From Siphonodentalium dalli (Eukaryota > Mollusca > Scaphopoda > Gadilida > Siphonodentaliidae), in NCBI GenBank assembly GCA_032622095.1, contig CP136069.1, positions 171,050,394-171,114,393 of the forward strand: a stretch of DNA of 64,000 nucleotides. Direction: 5' to 3'. The stretch's first letter is position 1; each line of letters starts with the position of its first letter. The position numbers were made by a program, and so were the translations under genes. The notes under the pieces were generated by a model. The model saw only the letters and a list, made by a program, of their open reading frames with translations, did no database searches and was not told the DNA's origin. This document shows, piece by piece, positions 1 through 12,205 of the stretch.

Positions 1-1021
1 ATAGATCGTAAATGCACGTATAAATGTATACATATTGCCGTTAACATCCAGATCGGTTAGTGGGTTGTATGGGTGGCATTTGTAAAGACTAACATACAAC
101 TTATCCACAATCCTATATTCGACGATGTTTGATTACTAAGTCGGTCAGCCGTTCTGTCGACCACCGACCTATTCACATAAGCGACCTATTTGCACGCACT
201 GCATGGCAATAACCTTGCCCGTACTGCCGTGCAGAAGGCAGTAAAGGGCCCCAGTCTGTTGGTGCAATTGGTTTTGATGGGGGTTATTAGGCTACTATTA
301 ATCAAATCTCTGGGTTATAAAATCACACAGTTCTATCTAATTAGCGAAGTCTCCGGGGATACGGCAAATGCAGAGCGTCACACAGAAGCTAGTATCGATC
401 GCGTGTTCTGTTCCGATAGCAGGCCCACGTGGTTACTAATGCGCATGCTGATAACTTGGATCGCCTGTTTAATCCACCTTCTAACTTTTTTCTCTTAACC
501 GAAAGTCTTCAATACACATGGATTCTGAACTTGCTTCAGTGACCGAAGAAATTTTCATCCCCTGGCTGCGTTGTATTTCATTTCGCCCTCCGCGTGTATA
601 ATGCTTCGCTGATTCTTGGTATACATGGACCATGGGCGTTTTTTTTTTTATTTATAGAAATGGGAATTTTTGGGACGGATTAAAAGTCGAACTGCGACCC
701 GGAGGCCGAGTCCGGTAAAAGGGGTAGTTGGGAATTCTGGTCAGATGCATGAGAAACCTTCAGTGATAAGCCGTATATAGTTGTAATAATTTGAAGGATT
801 AGTTGTTTTAACGGAATTATGCGTTGGTAATTCGTGAAACCAATATATTTTATATTCTATAATTACAATCTTGGGTATGTAATGATCTTGAGCGCGTTAC
901 AATTTCTGACATTGGTTTTCTTGTTTATTGTTTGCTCATGGTTTGTTGTATTTCACTACACCTTTGACGCACCACAGTGAAATGTTCTGAAGGAGTGAGA
1001 GTTTAGTGCCAAGTAACTAAA
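1..1021. other. no recognisable gene
   Basis: The sequence is AT-rich and unique-looking. An open stretch of 102 codons at 190-498 (+) has no domain, signal or splice context that I recognise. A T run lies near 640-653. Confidence 0.5.
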
Positions 1022-1023
1022 TA

Positions 1024-1229
1024 CAGTATTGCCCTAAATAATCGACCACATCATAATTATGGATAACTTTTCAGAATTTAGTCGGAAATATGGCTTGTTG
1101 CCATTCATCGGAAAGCTTTCACCGAGATCTTTCCGATTAATGGCAACAAGTCATATTTCCGACTAAATCCTGAAAAAATTACCCATAACTATGCTGTGGT
1201 TAAGGAGTCGATTATTTAGGGCATTACTG
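1024..1229. mobile_element. TA-flanked palindromic MITE, copy 1 (full length)
   Basis: The 206-bp element is flanked by TA on both sides (1022-1023 and 1230-1231) and starts CAGTATTGCCCTAAATAATC; its right end is the inverse. The arms run almost the full length, turning at about 1118-1130. TA target duplication with a CAGT start fits a Tc1/mariner-type non-autonomous element. It has no coding capacity. Three more copies lie at 9531, 14846 and 17112. Confidence 0.85.
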
Positions 1230-1709
1230 TATAACTAAATAGTGAAACACCCACGAACATAGTTACACTATGTATACACTCAAACAGACACACACTTGCA
1301 TGTATATGAAGGCGTTATAAAGAGCAATGTACGCTATATATAGTTGTTACATTAATACAATATCGCAAAGAAGCAGAATTTAACAACTATTTTGGAAATT
1401 TCTAAAACGCTATGTTGATGACAATGCAGACATTTCAGTAGGCTCATGTTTTGAAGAGTTTCAGACTATACAAATTGTCCAGTAATGTACCTCTGGCGAA
1501 ATTGTTTTAGTTCACTGCGAATAATTCAAACAAATATATTCGTCACCAACTTCATTTCCGAAAATATTACAAGTCATACGAAGTCGGCACGACTTCGTCG
1601 TTTGACGATTTCGCCACCTTGTATACTTGATTCCGTGTTCTAATCATTAAAATATATCTACAATTGTGAGCTTGTAAAACTGCAATTAATTGGACAAACA
1701 GTATTCAAT
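1230..1709. other. no recognisable gene
   Basis: AT-rich spacer between a TA-flanked MITE and a family B element. A short palindromic patch (GAAGTCGGCACGACTTCGTC, about 1579-1598) is the only structure seen. Confidence 0.5.
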
Positions 1710-1938
1710 TTAACCCGTTCTATACCAAAGCATCACTGCTGAGTAGTTGTCCCATTGGACTTGTTCAGATAGTAAGTTCAACCAACGACAACAAACGTAT
1801 TATCTTAACATTTCCTTCAATAAACAGGATGTTATTATTTTATTTATTCTGTCGCCTGCTTATATTACCTTCCAATCCATGCAAATCAATAATAGACGAT
1901 TTTTGGTACAATTGTTAATGATGGATAATCCGAATTAA
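1710..1938 (-). mobile_element. family B TTAA element (reverse orientation)
   Basis: TTAA at 1710-1713 and 1935-1938 bounds a 229-bp element beginning TTAACCCGTTCTATACC. It is the reverse complement of the family B sequence seen at 35820 and 61971: reading on the minus strand, the GATGGATAATC start, the TAATAAA..CAGGCGACAGA segment and the internal hairpin around AGATAATAAGTTCAAC all recur. TTAA targets with CCC-starting ends are the mark of piggyBac-type transposons; no transposase is encoded. Confidence 0.7.
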
Positions 1939-2372
1939 CGCTCCCAAGTTACTATTTCTTTGGCTTCATGTGTAAACAATATATGATACGAGTAGAAGAA
2001 CCCACCCACCAAATCCCAGAGTATCAGATTCGATTTTAGAATTTTTTTATTACTCGAGATATGTACTTATTTGTGGCCTGGAAAACAATCGTCAATGCCA
2101 CGATCTCGGACAAACACTGCGGATGAAGATGGTTAATTCTAAATCAAGTGGTAATTCAGCCAAAGTTCGTGATAAGTGATACTACGGCCATATTTCGTTG
2201 AATAGCATTTTGATAAATAACACATTTTTGGGAAATGTTATACCATGGTTGACAGTTGTTAGCAGTATGTTGTTGTAATTAATCGATTTTGATAACTAAA
2301 GCGTATTTAGAAGAAATGTTGTTGTTGTAACTTGGTGATATGGGACCGTCTGATCTGATTGAGTACCTTTAA
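1939..2372 (+). mobile_element. family D TTAA element, left end lost
   Basis: This is a copy of the sequence at 14948-15425: it shares TTACTATTTCTTTGGCTTC, the GAAGAACCCACCCACCAAA segment, a CGATTTTAGAA block and the right end GAGTACC + TTTAA. The left terminus is missing, and family B directly abuts it. A 32-base piece with a family B right end (TAGTATAGAAAGGGTTAA, ending 2404) follows. Confidence 0.55.
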
Positions 2373-2404
2373 CTGACTGGAGGATTTAGTATAGAAAGGG
2401 TTAA

Positions 2405-2773
2405 ATGCGACTGTAGAATGAAGCTCGTGTAAATGGAGTGCATGACATTTAGGTTGAAAGTTCGCACCAACAGACGTTCAAAATGTATATAAGGAGTAAT
2501 TTGACATAATTAAATTATGTAATTGAGAATCCACCCTGTGATTCACATTTAGATTCCAATTGGTGGAAGGCACTACACGCCATATCTCTCATAACTTATC
2601 ACCATGTAAATATGTTTGTACCGTCATCTTGATCACACGTGTGTTACTATATTGTATTAGGAGAGGGGCTTCATATGTTGCAAAAACTTATTCCCCAATC
2701 ACTTTTGTATACAAATAAAATATGTTTCAAGCAAAAAAAAAACAACGCATCGAATCAAGTTCGTAATGCAATC
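2405..2773. other. no recognisable gene
   Basis: AT-rich spacer with no motif, repeat or open frame that I can support. Confidence 0.5.
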
Positions 2774-2998
2774 TTAACCCTTCCATGACTGGAGCTTCCT
2801 GAAATTTTGCGAAAACCCTGTGCCAATGCATTCTCTGATATATGCGAGTCTCCAATATAATAGGGAATACATTCGCCTAACACTATTGACATTCAGCCAT
2901 GCATTGTCTTATATATGCGAGGATGGTATATATATGATAATGCATTGACAAAGGATATTTAATGATGCACCAGCGCAGCTCCCATCATGAAGGGTTAA
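2774..2998. mobile_element. TTAA element with decayed hairpin pair
   Basis: TTAA at both ends (2774-2777, 2995-2998) and inverted ends CCCTTCCATGACTGGAGC / GCTCCCATCATGAAGGG define a 225-bp piggyBac-type MITE. Its interior carries two diverged copies of the hairpin found in families A and C: CCCTGTGCCAATGCATTCTC followed by TATATGCGAG, then CATGCATTGTC with TATATGCGAG, and TAATGCATTGACAAAGG. The arms no longer pair well, so this appears to be the oldest copy of the cassette in the window. Confidence 0.75.
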
Positions 2999-3369
2999 CC
3001 ACTTATTAACATATTTATCTTTAACTGTCTGTCGTGATCACATATTTCTTAGGAAATGTATTATCTGTTGCTGATGGATTTTTCGATTAACGAGTCTACT
3101 TTGAACAGGTTATTTGTAATGAGCAACGCCATTATCGGACTTCCATTCTCGACGACTGTAGAGTTATTACATGTACAGGGATATAACAAAAACGGCTCAC
3201 TCAAGAAGTTGTTACATACATTATTTGTTTACTTACTCTGAAGTCCCCCGTGGGGGGGGGGGGGGGGTTGACACACGAAACTTATACGGTTTTTGGTTGA
3301 TAGGATAACAATAGGTCGATAAATACGATAAATATACGGATTTTATATACCACCGAAAGACTTGTTCAA
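2999..3369. other. no recognisable gene; G run
   Basis: An open stretch of 61 codons (3056-3241) has no recognisable content. A run of 16 G lies at 3252-3267. Confidence 0.5.
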
Positions 3370-3530
3370 ATAAGGATTAACTGTCATGTGGACTGTTTTT
3401 ATGGAGATGTAACGGTGAGGTAAGTGGACATAACTTGTGTAAAACCCGAAGGGTTTTACATACAAGTTATGACCACTTACCTCACCGTTACATCTCCATG
3501 AAAATAGTCCACATGACAGTTAATCCTTAT
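3370..3530. mobile_element. long palindromic (foldback) element
   Basis: The 161 bases are one near-perfect inverted repeat. The left arm begins ATAAGGATTAACTGTCATG and the right arm ends CATGACAGTTAATCCTTAT. The centre is GTAAAACCCGAAGGGTTTTAC, itself palindromic. The outer bases can be read as TA target duplications with AGGATTAAC ends. It has no coding capacity; arm identity is high, with only a few mismatches, so the copy looks young. Confidence 0.75.
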
Positions 3531-4689
3531 ATTTATATACATTTAGCGAAAAAGCCACTTTTGTAAATTTATTTAAATCGAAAAGTGTATCGTGACAAGA
3601 TCAGCCCAAAATACCCAATAGCACCCTTGGCAAAAGTTAATAGGAACAATTTCTCTTCATATTGAAACCCGATGATGTATTAAGTCAGTCCTGCGCGAGT
3701 CCAAATGCGCCCAAAACATTACGCGTTCGTCTTTCCAAACCTAATGACGTATCGATGGTGTTATTAGCTTGGTGTCATGAGGCGTTGCGCATTCACCGAG
3801 AAATAACTGCAACTAGCCACGTGGGCGCCGACCAATCAGAATGCTGGATTTAGTGATGACAACACTTAGTGTGTAAATATATAATTGTAATCAGAACAAT
3901 CCAGCCCATATTTTGGTCAGCGTGGAACATTAACATCGCTCCTTGTTAGTCAATTCCTGAAATGGAAAAACTGGAAAGTGCTTATCTCATTCTTGTTTCA
4001 TTTCAGCGATTCGCTTTGATATCGGTGTTTTTAATAAATGTTTTTATAGTTGCGCAAAACCACAAACTACGGAAGATGGCAAAACAAATTTGATGCGACA
4101 TCACAGCTTGTCCATGAACAATACATGCATGTTATATTGACAACGCCATAGTGGCTCTCCTAAGTCAGAAGTTGTCATCCCTGTTGGTACAGTTTATCTT
4201 TTGCTATCTAAACTAGATTTATTTTAGAAACTGTTGCTATCGATGTACCATCGGTGTACCAAACTCATACTATTTAACGTCCACTCTTCCTTATAGCTGG
4301 GTCCACGCTGCCATTTGGGCAATGGCCAATTTATTTCGAAAATGGCCATAATAATTTCTTTTGGCCAAACTTTTGGTCAAAGTTGTTTCTACCCAGAAAT
4401 CGGAAATCTGATTAACAAACTCAGATTGATTTTGTAACGGAAGTGACATGACAATCAAATTTATAGTATTATTTTATCATCGGCTAATTGATTATAGAAT
4501 GCAGCTTAATGGGTAAGAACATGATCTCACTGTTTGCACTATCAAACAATATGCCACCAAAATGCAAACAAAAGCAGCAATGAGGAATAACACTAATGAA
4601 TCATTTGTTCGTCATAAGGTTGAATGGTGGGTGGTGGTAGTGGTATATTGTCAAGTAACAGTGGTGGGCTTAAAGCTAGATACGTTTTT
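3531..4689. other. no recognisable gene
   Basis: The stretch about 3690-3860 is richer in CpG than its surroundings and has CACGTG and CCAATCAGA motifs close together (3817-3840), which could be promoter-like, but no exon follows that I can identify. The remainder is AT-rich and featureless. Confidence 0.4.
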
Positions 4690-5030
4690 CGAACTAGTAT
4701 ATAGAACTAGCTAGCACGGTTACCCGGCGTTGCCCAGGTTATAGAGATGTGAATCCCTCTGCTGTTGACATTTGGTGGGAATAGATAATGCTCTTGCTCA
4801 AAGTGCTAGACGTATTCTCATAAATTGCATATCCAAATGAATCACAAAATACGTTATTCTTATACATTAATTATAAGGAGTGGTTCACTTTGTCAGAGGT
4901 GACTGTCATTCTGTTAACCAATACAGAAGTACTTATTTGTTTACAATTGAGCGTACTGCAGACGTTTGTTAAATCGTACAATCGACGTGGTTCGAATTGA
5001 CATTTGTTTTGTTTTTGTTTGTTTTAAATG
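4690..5030. repeat. interspersed repeat F, copy 1
   Basis: It begins near GCACGGTTACCCGGCG TTGCC, a motif seen at the start of several invertebrate interspersed repeats. A segment with CATATCCAAATGAA, TTATTCTTRTA and TTTACAATTGA matches 17440-17650, so it is a multi-copy sequence. I cannot assign a class. Confidence 0.45.
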
Positions 5031-5795
5031 TTTTATTGGGATCAAAACATGAAAGTTACTTCAAATAAACGACAATTTGGTTTTACATAGAGATGCATCG
5101 ATCAATCTAGTGGGTTAAACTAGATTTTGAAGACACCTGGTTATCATGTATGCACGAAGATACAGATGTGTTAAACCCACGTCCAGGTGCTCCTCTGATC
5201 ATGGTATTATACTGGCTAATTAGTCTCAGTTTAAAATCGATGTTGCCATATATCAGCTGCATGTTCCCGACACAGAGCGAGATTTTAAGTTATGTACGTT
5301 AGGCTCTGAGTCTGTTCTAAACAAAATGAAAGAAGTCCTCTGTATCGGGCAGATGCACCCTTGTCAGATGCCAGTATTGGAGATTCATGAAAAGTCATGT
5401 TACTACTGACTATATTTGACTACGCACTGTGACAATTCAGGCCTTCTATACATTTCCATCTCTCTTGACAAATTGTATGTTTTTTGTGTGGAAAATATAT
5501 TGAATGGGGAAGACTCAATTTTGTTGTATACATGATCCATTGTAACAGGCCATCCTCTGACGGCTCAATGTCCCTCAGTTTGCAAGAATATAATCCATCT
5601 CTTAAATATAATGATAGATAATTGTGCAATGCTTTCTTCTGTGTATCTGTTTTGCTAGCTCTCTATATGAATGCGCTGATTCCCGTCCCAATACAAATAT
5701 GACCGTTGAGAAGATATAATTGTTCAAGTGACTTAACTCGGCCACCAGTTCTCGAGGTTGTGAAAACGCCAAAAGCTCATAAGAACGAATTGTGG
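5031..5795. other. no recognisable gene
   Basis: Nothing identifiable; the open stretch 5420-5629 (-) has no recognisable domain. Confidence 0.5.
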
Positions 5796-7620
5796 AAATG
5801 ACTATATATAGTGGATATCGGCGACTAAAACATACTTTTCAATGTTAGTGCCCCCTCCATCCCTGACCCTAACAACGCCAAGTGTTGCATCATTAACACA
5901 CGTGATTTGATTCCTCGTATATGGATTTCTCGTATAGTGACGTTGGTGGAAATTAGTGCAAAACATATTTGTATCAGCCACCCCTTTGTTTCCCCTCCCA
6001 GTCCCATTCATGACTCAAACGGCGCCACTTTTGACATATTTAAAGCGCGTCCATCAGACTCCTGATAGCACGAAGAACACTTTATAACATAAAGTGCCCC
6101 CAATCTCTCACACAAAACGACACCAATTTGGCATTTTAAAACACACGGTTATATTCCACGTATCCTGGAGAAGTATGTGTACAATTTGGTGGAAATCGGC
6201 GCTAAAAATAGATTTTGTTAAATCAATTTTGTTGCCCCTCTCCCCTGTTATGCACCCTGACTCGAACGGCGACATATCATGGAGATGATTATGTATAAGT
6301 TTTGTGGAAATCAGCAACAAAATATCTCATCACTTTTGCTGCCCCTCCCCCTTTTCTGGCCTGACACAAACAGCGTCGCTTTAAATTTTGTTTAACCCAC
6401 ACCATTATCGTCCTCGTAAAAGGTACCCCTGTTAGACCCATTTGGTGCTTCTAGATGGTCCCCCGTGAAGTTATAGAGAACATAGGCAACACCATTAATG
6501 TGGAATCATTTACTTACAAGATTTGGTTCCTCGTATCGTTGGAGAAGAACGTATAATCATATTTGTTATACATTTTGGTGACCCTCCCCTCCTCATCTTT
6601 AAACAACACTATTAGACTCAGTATGAAGATCACTATATATAAAATTGGTGGAAATCGGGAAATATAGTGCCCCATCTCTCACCCGAATGGCACCAATTTG
6701 GCGTATTTCAACCACGCGATTAGATTCCTCGTATCACGGAGAAGAATATGTATCAATTTTGTGGAAATCGTCACTGAACATATTGTTATTAATGTTGGTG
6801 TCTCTTTCTTCCTCCATGCACCTCTGACTTGAAATCGAACGCAATTTGACTCCTGATATCACGGAGATTATTATTTATAAGCAATGGTGGTAAACAAATT
6901 CTGATCAAATTAAGTGCCGCCCCCACCTCTCTCCCAAATTTAGCATCTTTAAATCACACGATTAGATTCCTCGTATCATGCATGGAGAAGAATTGTATCA
7001 ATTTGGTGGAAATCTGCGCTAAAAATGTTTGTATAAATGTTGGTGCCCCTCTCCCCTTAGGTGCACCCAAGACCCGAATGACGCCACTTTTGACAGCTTT
7101 AAGCCACATAATTAATTCATGATATCATGGAGATGATTATGTATAAGGTTGGTGGTAATCGGAAATTAAACAAATTATTATCAAATTAGGTGACCTCATC
7201 TCTCAGCCAAACGGCACCAATTCGGCGTCTTTAAATCACACGATTAAATTCCGTGTATTGTGGGGAAGAATGTGTATCAATTTGGAGGAAATCGGCGCTA
7301 AAAATAGATTTTATCAATTTCGGTGCCCCTCTCGCCTTCCGTGCACCCATGAGTTGGCGCCATTTTTGATATCTTTAAACCACACCATTAGATTCCCCAT
7401 ATCATGCAGATCATTATGTATAAGATTGGCGGAAATCGGAGCATTTTTTTCTGCCCCTCCTCCTTTTCAGCCCTGACAACAGCGTCACTGTAAAAAATTA
7501 TAACCAGCACCATTATATTCCTCCGAAAAAGATACCCCTGATAGACCCCTCTTTTGCCATCTAAATGGTCCCACGTGAATGTATATAGAACACAGACAGA
7601 CAGACATTCGCAAATATAGA
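5796..7620 (-). repeat. degenerate tandem repeat, about 110-150-bp unit
   Basis: About ten diverged units recur, each with GGTGGAAATCGG (for example near 6190, 6650, 7000, 7285, 7425), followed by CACTAAAAATA-type sequence, a C-rich GTGCCCCTCTCCC stretch, then ACGGCGCCA and ATTAGATTCCTCGTATCA. At the right end GACAGACAGACA (about 7592) matches, on the opposite strand, the CTGTCTGTCTGT..GATTTCAACCAAA start seen at 17320-17360, so the array is probably an expansion of part of repeat F in minus orientation. Confidence 0.6.
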
Positions 7621-8205
7621 TGTAGAGTTTAGATGTTAAATAAAACATAAAAGTTAATTGTGAGACCAGAAAATGAGGACTATATTTGGTCAAAGTTGTT
7701 TTAATTTGGGCAAAAAAAAATCAGAAATGGCCAACAATGCATAGATTATATAGGTTGCAATACACCAAATGATTTACATAGGCCTCATTGTTAACAAATC
7801 CCGCTGGCCTGTATTCACAGGAAAGGGTTGACCCTGCACGAGTATTTAAAATTAAAGAACGTCCTTTTAGACACACGGAAATGTGCCCAAAAGTACTTGT
7901 AAACGTGCTCGATCATACTGCAGCTTGACAAACGTCACACTACCCTTAATATTGAGAACAAAATGACATCGAAAAAAAACACAAACACCTCCCATAAATT
8001 ATTCGCCATTTGCACAGCCATAACCGTTTACCATGTGGCTATATTTGATGTTTCTCGACGGGAAACACCTTTGTGCATTTTTTCGTGCACTTTTCATCCA
8101 TGTTTCATTGGCCATTAAGTTGCCAGAATTTTGTTTATGCTGATCCTAGCTTGGGGATCCCAGGGGAAATCACTCTACCAATTTGTATTTGGTGTATTAT
8201 AACCT
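7621..8205. other. no recognisable gene
   Basis: TTTGGTCAAAGTTGTTT at 7687-7703 also occurs at 4374-4390, on the other side of the 5796-7620 array. Nothing else was seen. Confidence 0.45.
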
Positions 8206-8262
8206 GTATGGCAGTGTTCACGCTAGGTACAAAAAATAACCTAGCATGAACACTGCCATACA
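8205..8262. repeat. perfect-arm hairpin
   Basis: GTATGGCAGTGTTCA..CTAGGT is followed, after about 10 bases, by its inverse ACCTAG..TGAACACTGCCATAC. The arms are about 24 bases with one mismatch. It could be a small solo palindromic MITE; no second copy was seen in the window. Confidence 0.65.
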
Positions 8263-8389
8263 CAATATATGCGTACCTCCATTAACTTTCAGTCATTGAA
8301 ATGTTGTTTGCGTCGTTCTTATTTCGTTGGTGCAGATCCAACATATCATCGCACAAATACGCACAAAATCGACCTATAAATTGAAATAG

Positions 8390-8960
8390 GTACATAATGT
8401 GATTATTTGATTACGAAATAAGCAGATAATGGAGTCATATCAGTTATTTCGTGTTATGTCGCGGGCCAAATGGAACACATGTTAAAGAACGTACAACTGA
8501 AAAGTCGTGAGTTTGTTTATTTGCGTCATTTACCGCATATCATCTGCTTAGAAACGCCACACTATGAGTCGATAAATGTGACTAAAATGATCTCATTTTC
8601 AACACATTATCGACTCAAAATGAGGCGATTCTGAGCAGATTATCTGAAACAAGTTATAATGTAAGCAGATAGTGTGCGTATTTTCGGGAGAACAGGCTGA
8701 CAGATCAGCCGTATTCTCAGATTATTATCTCGTGTGTGTTTTACTACTGTTCCACGCTTGTATCCCAGGAGTAACCTTGAGATAATGGTGTGCTGCGATT
8801 GTCTGTTCCGTGATGGCATCGGCTCATGTGTCCCAATCACTTCCATTAGATGGGTATTAGACGGGTTCTCTTGTATTTTATAAGACGTCACTCCCGACAA
8901 ATATCGATTTAAACGGGTGTTCATTTGGGTAACGACACTGTCTCCACATAATACCATTGC
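8390..8960. repeat. interspersed repeat G, copy 1, with internal inverted repeat
   Basis: The segment 8400-8550 matches 46870-46990 (shared GAACACAT, AGTCGTGAGTT, and the spacing between them). It contains an inverted repeat at 8539-8641: ATCTGCTTAGAAACGCC and GAGTCGATAA pair with TTATCGACTC and GGCGATTCTGAGCAGAT. The other copy also has a large palindrome at the same place, so the palindrome is part of the family. Class unknown. Confidence 0.5.
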
Positions 8961-9019
8961 TCCCCGCGTCTCATTTCTTTGACATCATATTTTAACACTA
9001 AAGGGGCTACTCAAAAACG

Positions 9020-9445
9020 CGAATCAGTAGTGACCATGATTATGATGAGACATGTAAACAACTTGCAACGGACAATACACTCTTAAACTGACATGGCTCA
9101 TTTTGTCTACGAAATTCGGACGGAGGTATAAGATAGGTTTACAAATACATGAACTATTGACATACCGCGACTTGGTATGCTCTGAAAATACTTGCTTTGG
9201 ACACAACCATTTTCCAGGTGTTTTCAACTTTTCGCACATAAATGAAATGAACGCTTTTTATTTCTATATCAGGAATAGACTAACACCGTGTTCAACGTTG
9301 TATTTCTCATGCTATCAATGCGTCTTTGGACATATTATGCCCATAGAAAGATAGTTCAAGTATTTATCAATCTATTTCGACACCGGGAATAATTCAAATG
9401 CGGATATTATTAGGTGTATTTTTTGGAGCGACAACCGCCACGTGG
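9020..9445 (-). repeat. interspersed repeat E, copy 1 (reverse)
   Basis: Its reverse complement matches 38880-39075 (TTTGAATT..CCCGGTGTCGAAATAG, CTTGAACTA) and 48570-48850 (CCTGATATR.AAATA..GCGTT, CATTTATGTGC, GGAAAATGG, GTAGACAAAAT). Three copies in the window show this is a multi-copy family. Open stretches in it (9024-9239, 9103-9354) are incidental. Confidence 0.6.
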
Positions 9446-9530
9446 GTTTAACAAATGAGGAAAAAACTAATTGAGCACATCGACGTTTTCAACACAGAAG
9501 TCTCGTTGACCAAATGAATCACGACTTTGG

Positions 9531-9727
9531 TTAATTCCCTAAATAATCGACTCCTTAACCACAGCAGAATTATTTGTAACTTTTCAGGATTTAGTCAGAA
9601 ATATGGCTTGTTGCCATTCAATGAGAGCTTTCCGATGAATGGCAACGAGCCATATTTCTGACTAAATCCTGAGAAGTTACCCGTAATTCTGATGTGGTTA
9701 AGGAGTCGATTATTTAGGGAATTACTG
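9531..9727. mobile_element. TA-flanked palindromic MITE, copy 2
   Basis: This is the same family as 1024-1229. The interior palindrome (ATATGGCTTGTTGCCATT... and inverse) is intact. The left tip reads TTAATTCCCTAAATAATC and has lost the CAGT, while the right end TTAGGGAATTACTG is complete. Confidence 0.8.
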
Positions 9728-11397
9728 TGTTTGGCTTCACCTTCGGCCATTCCATTGACGGCTATATAAAAGTATCTTGGATAGGTCAATGGATGCAAGA
9801 TAACACATACCAACAGTAGGACCATAGTCACATTATTACACACTAGTTATATGTATCACCAGGACAAACATAAGACGCCCCTGTGAGTGCCGGAGTAGAC
9901 TACATGTATGTCCAACCACGCCCCCCCCCCTGCGATGGGTAAGGATCCCCTGTATTGTGGTACCATTTTTTGCAATATGGTGATTATATGTAGTATATGA
10001 TTATTGGTGGTACTAGGACGGTCGTATCACGTGATGCATCGACCGGCGGGTATGACATGGCGCATGGTCTTGTCAAGACGGGTGGTTGGGTTGGCCAGGC
10101 TCACTTAATCGGATAAAGTCACTCCTCTGCAGTGTTTCAGATTAAATTTATGTTATCTGTTGCATAGTTTTTCTAATGTTTGCAGTCGTTTTATTCTGTT
10201 TGTTCATTTGACAAAACTAATCCACAATGGTGTGTTTATTTGTATATAGAACGTTGTTTTAATCTCAATCACAGTCTATTTTCTACACATGCAGTTGCTT
10301 CGCTGCACAGTTTTCTGACAACTTGATTCTGTTCGTATTTGTGACATGGCCTAGCAACTGAAACGACTTTAAACCATAAGTAATCAATCAAGCAATCATA
10401 TATGATACTTTCAAGGCTCATCGTGAGTCATGACCGACAGTGATCGCAATAGACCAGGTGTTGCCGGAGATAACCAATGGGGAGATCCTTCTCACGCATA
10501 TATGTATGTAGGCCGTCGATTGGGTGTAGCTGACACAGGTTATGTAGACATCCTATTCACTAGCCAGTTAGCAATTTTCTTCTAGAATAGTAAGCCAATC
10601 GGATACAATGATAAGCCCGCCCATACCCCATGGTTGTGCAATTTGTTACAACATGTATACTAGGATGTTACGTGGCACTTGCATTTAAACGGCTCAATTT
10701 AACCTCAAACAATACATGTAGGTAAAGTTACTTTGTAAGTAGTGTTTAGTATAGGTGGTTTAATTCACGAATTAGTGGTGCATATACCACAGGAAGGCAC
10801 GACCGTTTTGATACACTTTCAGGAATAGCCTTAACAAATGAACGCCATTTACTGTTTCATGCTGAAGAAAAGTGGGTACCCGATAAACGCCACACAAGTG
10901 ACGTCATACCCACCACCCATCTTACGAGAAAGTTCACATGAGTTACATGTACTATTAACCCGACTCTACCGTCAGCCAGGAATCATAAAATGTTTGTTAA
11001 ATACTAATAAAAATTAACAAGAAAGAAACTTAACCAATATTGGGTACACTAAAAAGAATGGCGCAGGAATGTTGTCTAATGTTTGACTGAAAACTGCTGT
11101 TTGTACACAATATTTGGTGTTGTGCATTGTTTTCAGTAGGCATATGGAATGACTATGGGGAATTGCTGTTATCATATGTACATGTACATGCATACGGTAA
11201 CATATATGTACTGTGAACCGGTGAACTGAGAGCGAACCGACGAGCACGTCAATATAGTCTCTACAGAGGACACAGCATACCTTATTGGCATTATTGTATT
11301 ACATGTTACAAACAATCACGCGAACCGATTACCGCATTAAACACACTGACGTTCACCATATTAAAATGGGCGATTCAGATATTCAATAATCACCGTC
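9728..11397. other. no recognisable gene
   Basis: 1.7 kb without a supported feature. There is a C run at about 9919-9930 and an alternating ACATGTACATG patch at about 11175-11190. Confidence 0.5.
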
Positions 11398-12205
11398 TGT
11401 CAAAATGATAGGTGTTGTTTTGGATAGACACACTATCCATGAACTTGCAGGTCAATTCAATGTGCAAATCCATGTTTATGGAGCTTTGTCGCATCTCGCA
11501 GTTACGACCATATTTAACACAGACATCCTCACAGACACTTGTTTCTTCATTTGTATTTTCAAAACTAGACTATTGTAATGCCTTATCGCCGATATCATAA
11601 CTGAACTCTTGGATAAATTGCAAAAAGTTATTAATGTTGATGCAAGGATTGTTTCCCGTAAAACAAAATTTTCACATGTAACACCATTGCTAAAAGAACT
11701 ACACTACCTTCCAATTCGTGCACGTATAGACTACAAATGTGCGTCATTCTGTTATATATAAAATCAGAATCTAGTTCAAACATTCTCCCTGTCTTGCCTC
11801 AATATTTTAATAAACTTTTAAGCATGTATGTTCCACCTATGAATCTGAGATCAAAGGCACAAGCTCTAATGGATATTTCATCAACACATTTGAAAACTTA
11901 TGGCGATAGAGCAATTGATTCGTATGCACCAAATGTTTGGAATTCACTGAGACACGACACATGATTTGCAAGCTCTCTGACCGATTTCAAATTTTAGTTA
12001 AAGAGTGAATTATTCTGTGCTCACTATGGGGAAGTTATCTCAGATGTTGTTTAATTATTTTTATGAATGTGTATGTTGGTATGTGGTGTGTATAGATGTG
12101 TGCATATCACGTGTGATAGAGGGCAGGGTACTAGTAGGAATGTAAGCGCTCTGGGCCATCTGAGATAAAGCGCTATATAAAAATTATTTATTATTATTAT
12201 TATTA
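11398..12205 (+). mobile_element. decayed non-LTR retrotransposon 3' end (RT C-terminal region)
   Basis: Translation in shifting frames gives GVVLD, then ISQLRPYLT.., LVSSFVFSKLDYCNAL, LLDKLQKVINVDARIV, FSHVTPLLKELHYLPIRARI DYK, SKAQAL and YGDRAIDSYAPNVWNSLR. This is the typical region C-terminal to the reverse transcriptase core in jockey/CR1-like elements (S-RLDYCNALL, LQ-VQNAAARL, L-WLPV--RI-YK, APKLWNSLP). At least three frameshifts or stops break it. A short 3' UTR ends at AAGCGCTATATAAAAATTAT and a TTATTATTA tail (about 12170-12205). Only the 3' portion is present, as usual for 5'-truncated copies. Confidence 0.85.
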
